Source: Streptomyces cavernicola
Lineage (GTDB): Bacteria > Actinomycetota > Actinomycetes > Streptomycetales > Streptomycetaceae
Direction: 5' to 3'
Length of the DNA: 64,000 bases
Assembly: GCF_029968035.1 (NCBI RefSeq)
Contig: NZ_JASCIQ010000002.1
Span: forward strand, 332,282-396,281
Positions 63,079 through 64,000 of this stretch are shown piece after piece. The notes beneath the pieces were generated by a model. The model saw only the letters and a list, made by a program, of their open reading frames with translations. It searched no databases and was not told where the DNA came from. The position numbers and the translations under genes are program-made. The number at the start of each line of letters is the position of its first letter. The first letter of the stretch is position 1.

Positions 63079-63302
63079 AAGGTGAGCCCAGAGCCCCGCG
63101 TCCGGTTCGCTCCGACTTCCAGGGGAACGCCCCGAGTTGAGGTACGGGCCGTTACTACAGGCGTGTCGAACCGCACATCCAGGGGAGTTGTACGGGAGTT
63201 GGGCTCGGTGGCTATCGTGCCGGGGATGTCTCGCGCCGACGCCATACCCCCAAGTTCAGCAAGACGCAGGAGCACCGCTCCGGGTTCCCCTTGGGAGGAC
63301 CT

Positions 63303-64000
63303 GTGAGTGAGACGCTGCACACAGCCAGCCGTGCGGGCGCGGGCGTACCCCTGCCCCCGGCCGAGACGGCGTACGCCCCCGCGCCGAACGCTGTGCCGAC
63401 TCCTGCGCCGAACCCCGCCGAGTCCGGCCGGCCCGACCCGCAGGGCAGGCGCGGCAGACACGGCCGGCAGGACAAGCAGGGCAAGCGGGGTAAGCAAGGC
63501 GAACAGGCCAATCAGGCCAATCAGGTCAAACAGGCCGATCAAGGAGCGCAGGGTAAGCAGCGGGACGCGTTCTTCGACAACGCGAAGTACCTCGCGATCG
63601 TCCTGGTCGCGATGGGCCACGCCTGGGAGCCGCTGCGCGCCGACAGCCGTGCGGCCGCCGCGCTCTACATCGCGGTCTACACGTTCCACATGCCGGCGTT
63701 CATCATCATCTCCGGCTACTTCTCGCGCAGTTTCGACGCGAGCCCGAACCGCCTGAAGCGCCTGGTCACGGGCGTAGCGGTGCCGTACGTGATCTTCGAG
63801 GTCGTGTACTCGCTGTTCAAGCGCGTGGCCAACGACGACCCGACGCACCCGATCAGCCTGCTGGACCCCTGGTACCTGGTCTGGTTCCTCGGTGCGCTGT
63901 TCATCTGGCGGCTCACCACGCCCCTGTGGAAGCTGGTCCGCTGGCCGCTGCCGCTCGCGTTGGCGATCGCCGTACTGGCTTCGGTGTCTCCCGACATCGG
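63303..64000 (+). CDS. Acyltransferase-family membrane protein (cut by window edge)
   Basis: The frame starts at a GTG after a GGAGG site and is open to the end of the window, 232 codons. Residues 1-90 are a Gln/Lys/Asn/Gly-rich head without membrane segment. After that comes FFDNAKYLAIVLVAMGHAWEPL and HMPAFIIISGYFSRSF, the pattern of acyltransferase-3 proteins that transfer acyl groups to sugars or lipids. Several membrane segments follow. The C-terminus and the active-site rest lie beyond the window. Confidence 0.8.
   Translation, partial: MSETLHTASRAGAGVPLPPAETAYAPAPNAVPTPAPNPAESGRPDPQGRRGRHGRQDKQGKRGKQGEQANQANQVKQADQGAQGKQRDAFFDNAKYLAIVLVAMGHAWEPLRADSRAAAALYIAVYTFHMPAFIIISGYFSRSFDASPNRLKRLVTGVAVPYVIFEVVYSLFKRVANDDPTHPISLLDPWYLVWFLGALFIWRLTTPLWKLVRWPLPLALAIAVLASVSPDI

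Overview
The window is chromosomal DNA of a Streptomyces or a very close relative. Evidence: about 70% GC with strong third-position GC bias, GGAGG-type ribosome sites, a snapalysin gene divergent from a LysR regulator, paired FluC genes around a DUF190 gene, a Streptomyces-type parS site, a PHO box and rare TTA codons. The aspS-metG block together with parS suggests the arm near oriC; this is inference.

Positions 1-5.3 kb hold part of a mobilisable or integrative element: a truncated helical protein, a DnaC/IstB-type ATPase, a small winged-helix protein, a DUF2637 membrane protein, MobC, a relaxase and a probable PD-(D/E)XK nuclease. No integrase or attachment tRNA is visible, so the left end lies outside the window.

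Positions 5.4-31.5 kb are a patchwork accessory region. It has a polymorphic toxin with a restriction-endonuclease-like C-terminus and an acidic immunity candidate; a small membrane-protein gene broken by an amber codon; a radical SAM plus CYTH pair with a TTA codon in the radical SAM gene; an XRE-TPR regulator with two small partner genes; a HAD hydrolase; and two paralogous winged-helix/coiled-coil proteins near opposite ends. It also has a double DUF6907 protein, two proteins sharing a C-terminal domain, and a zinc-ribbon protein / RecD2 helicase / membrane-anchored Mrr-like nuclease / ATPase-TPR group. A queD gene is frameshifted in a G10 run. Broken genes, repeats and long intergenic stretches are common here and rare further right.

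Near 32.6 kb a full-length pirin gene lies beside a truncated pirin copy that still has a promoter-like region, marking the likely junction with the core chromosome. From 33 kb on the genes are compact: SseB-like protein, SpoIIE-type phosphatase, aspS, metG, a VWA protein with Pro/Glu/Ala/Lys repeats, a Tat-exported PhoX phosphatase behind a PHO box, snapalysin and its LysR regulator, FUSC, an endonuclease/exonuclease/phosphatase protein, a MocR regulator whose last codons form parS, an alpha/beta hydrolase, a DrrAB-type exporter, and a MerR regulator divergent from a TTA-containing membrane gene across a perfect 15-bp inverted repeat. Then come FluC-DUF190-FluC, a CPA2 antiporter, TatA, two TerD proteins and the start of an acyltransferase cut by the right edge.
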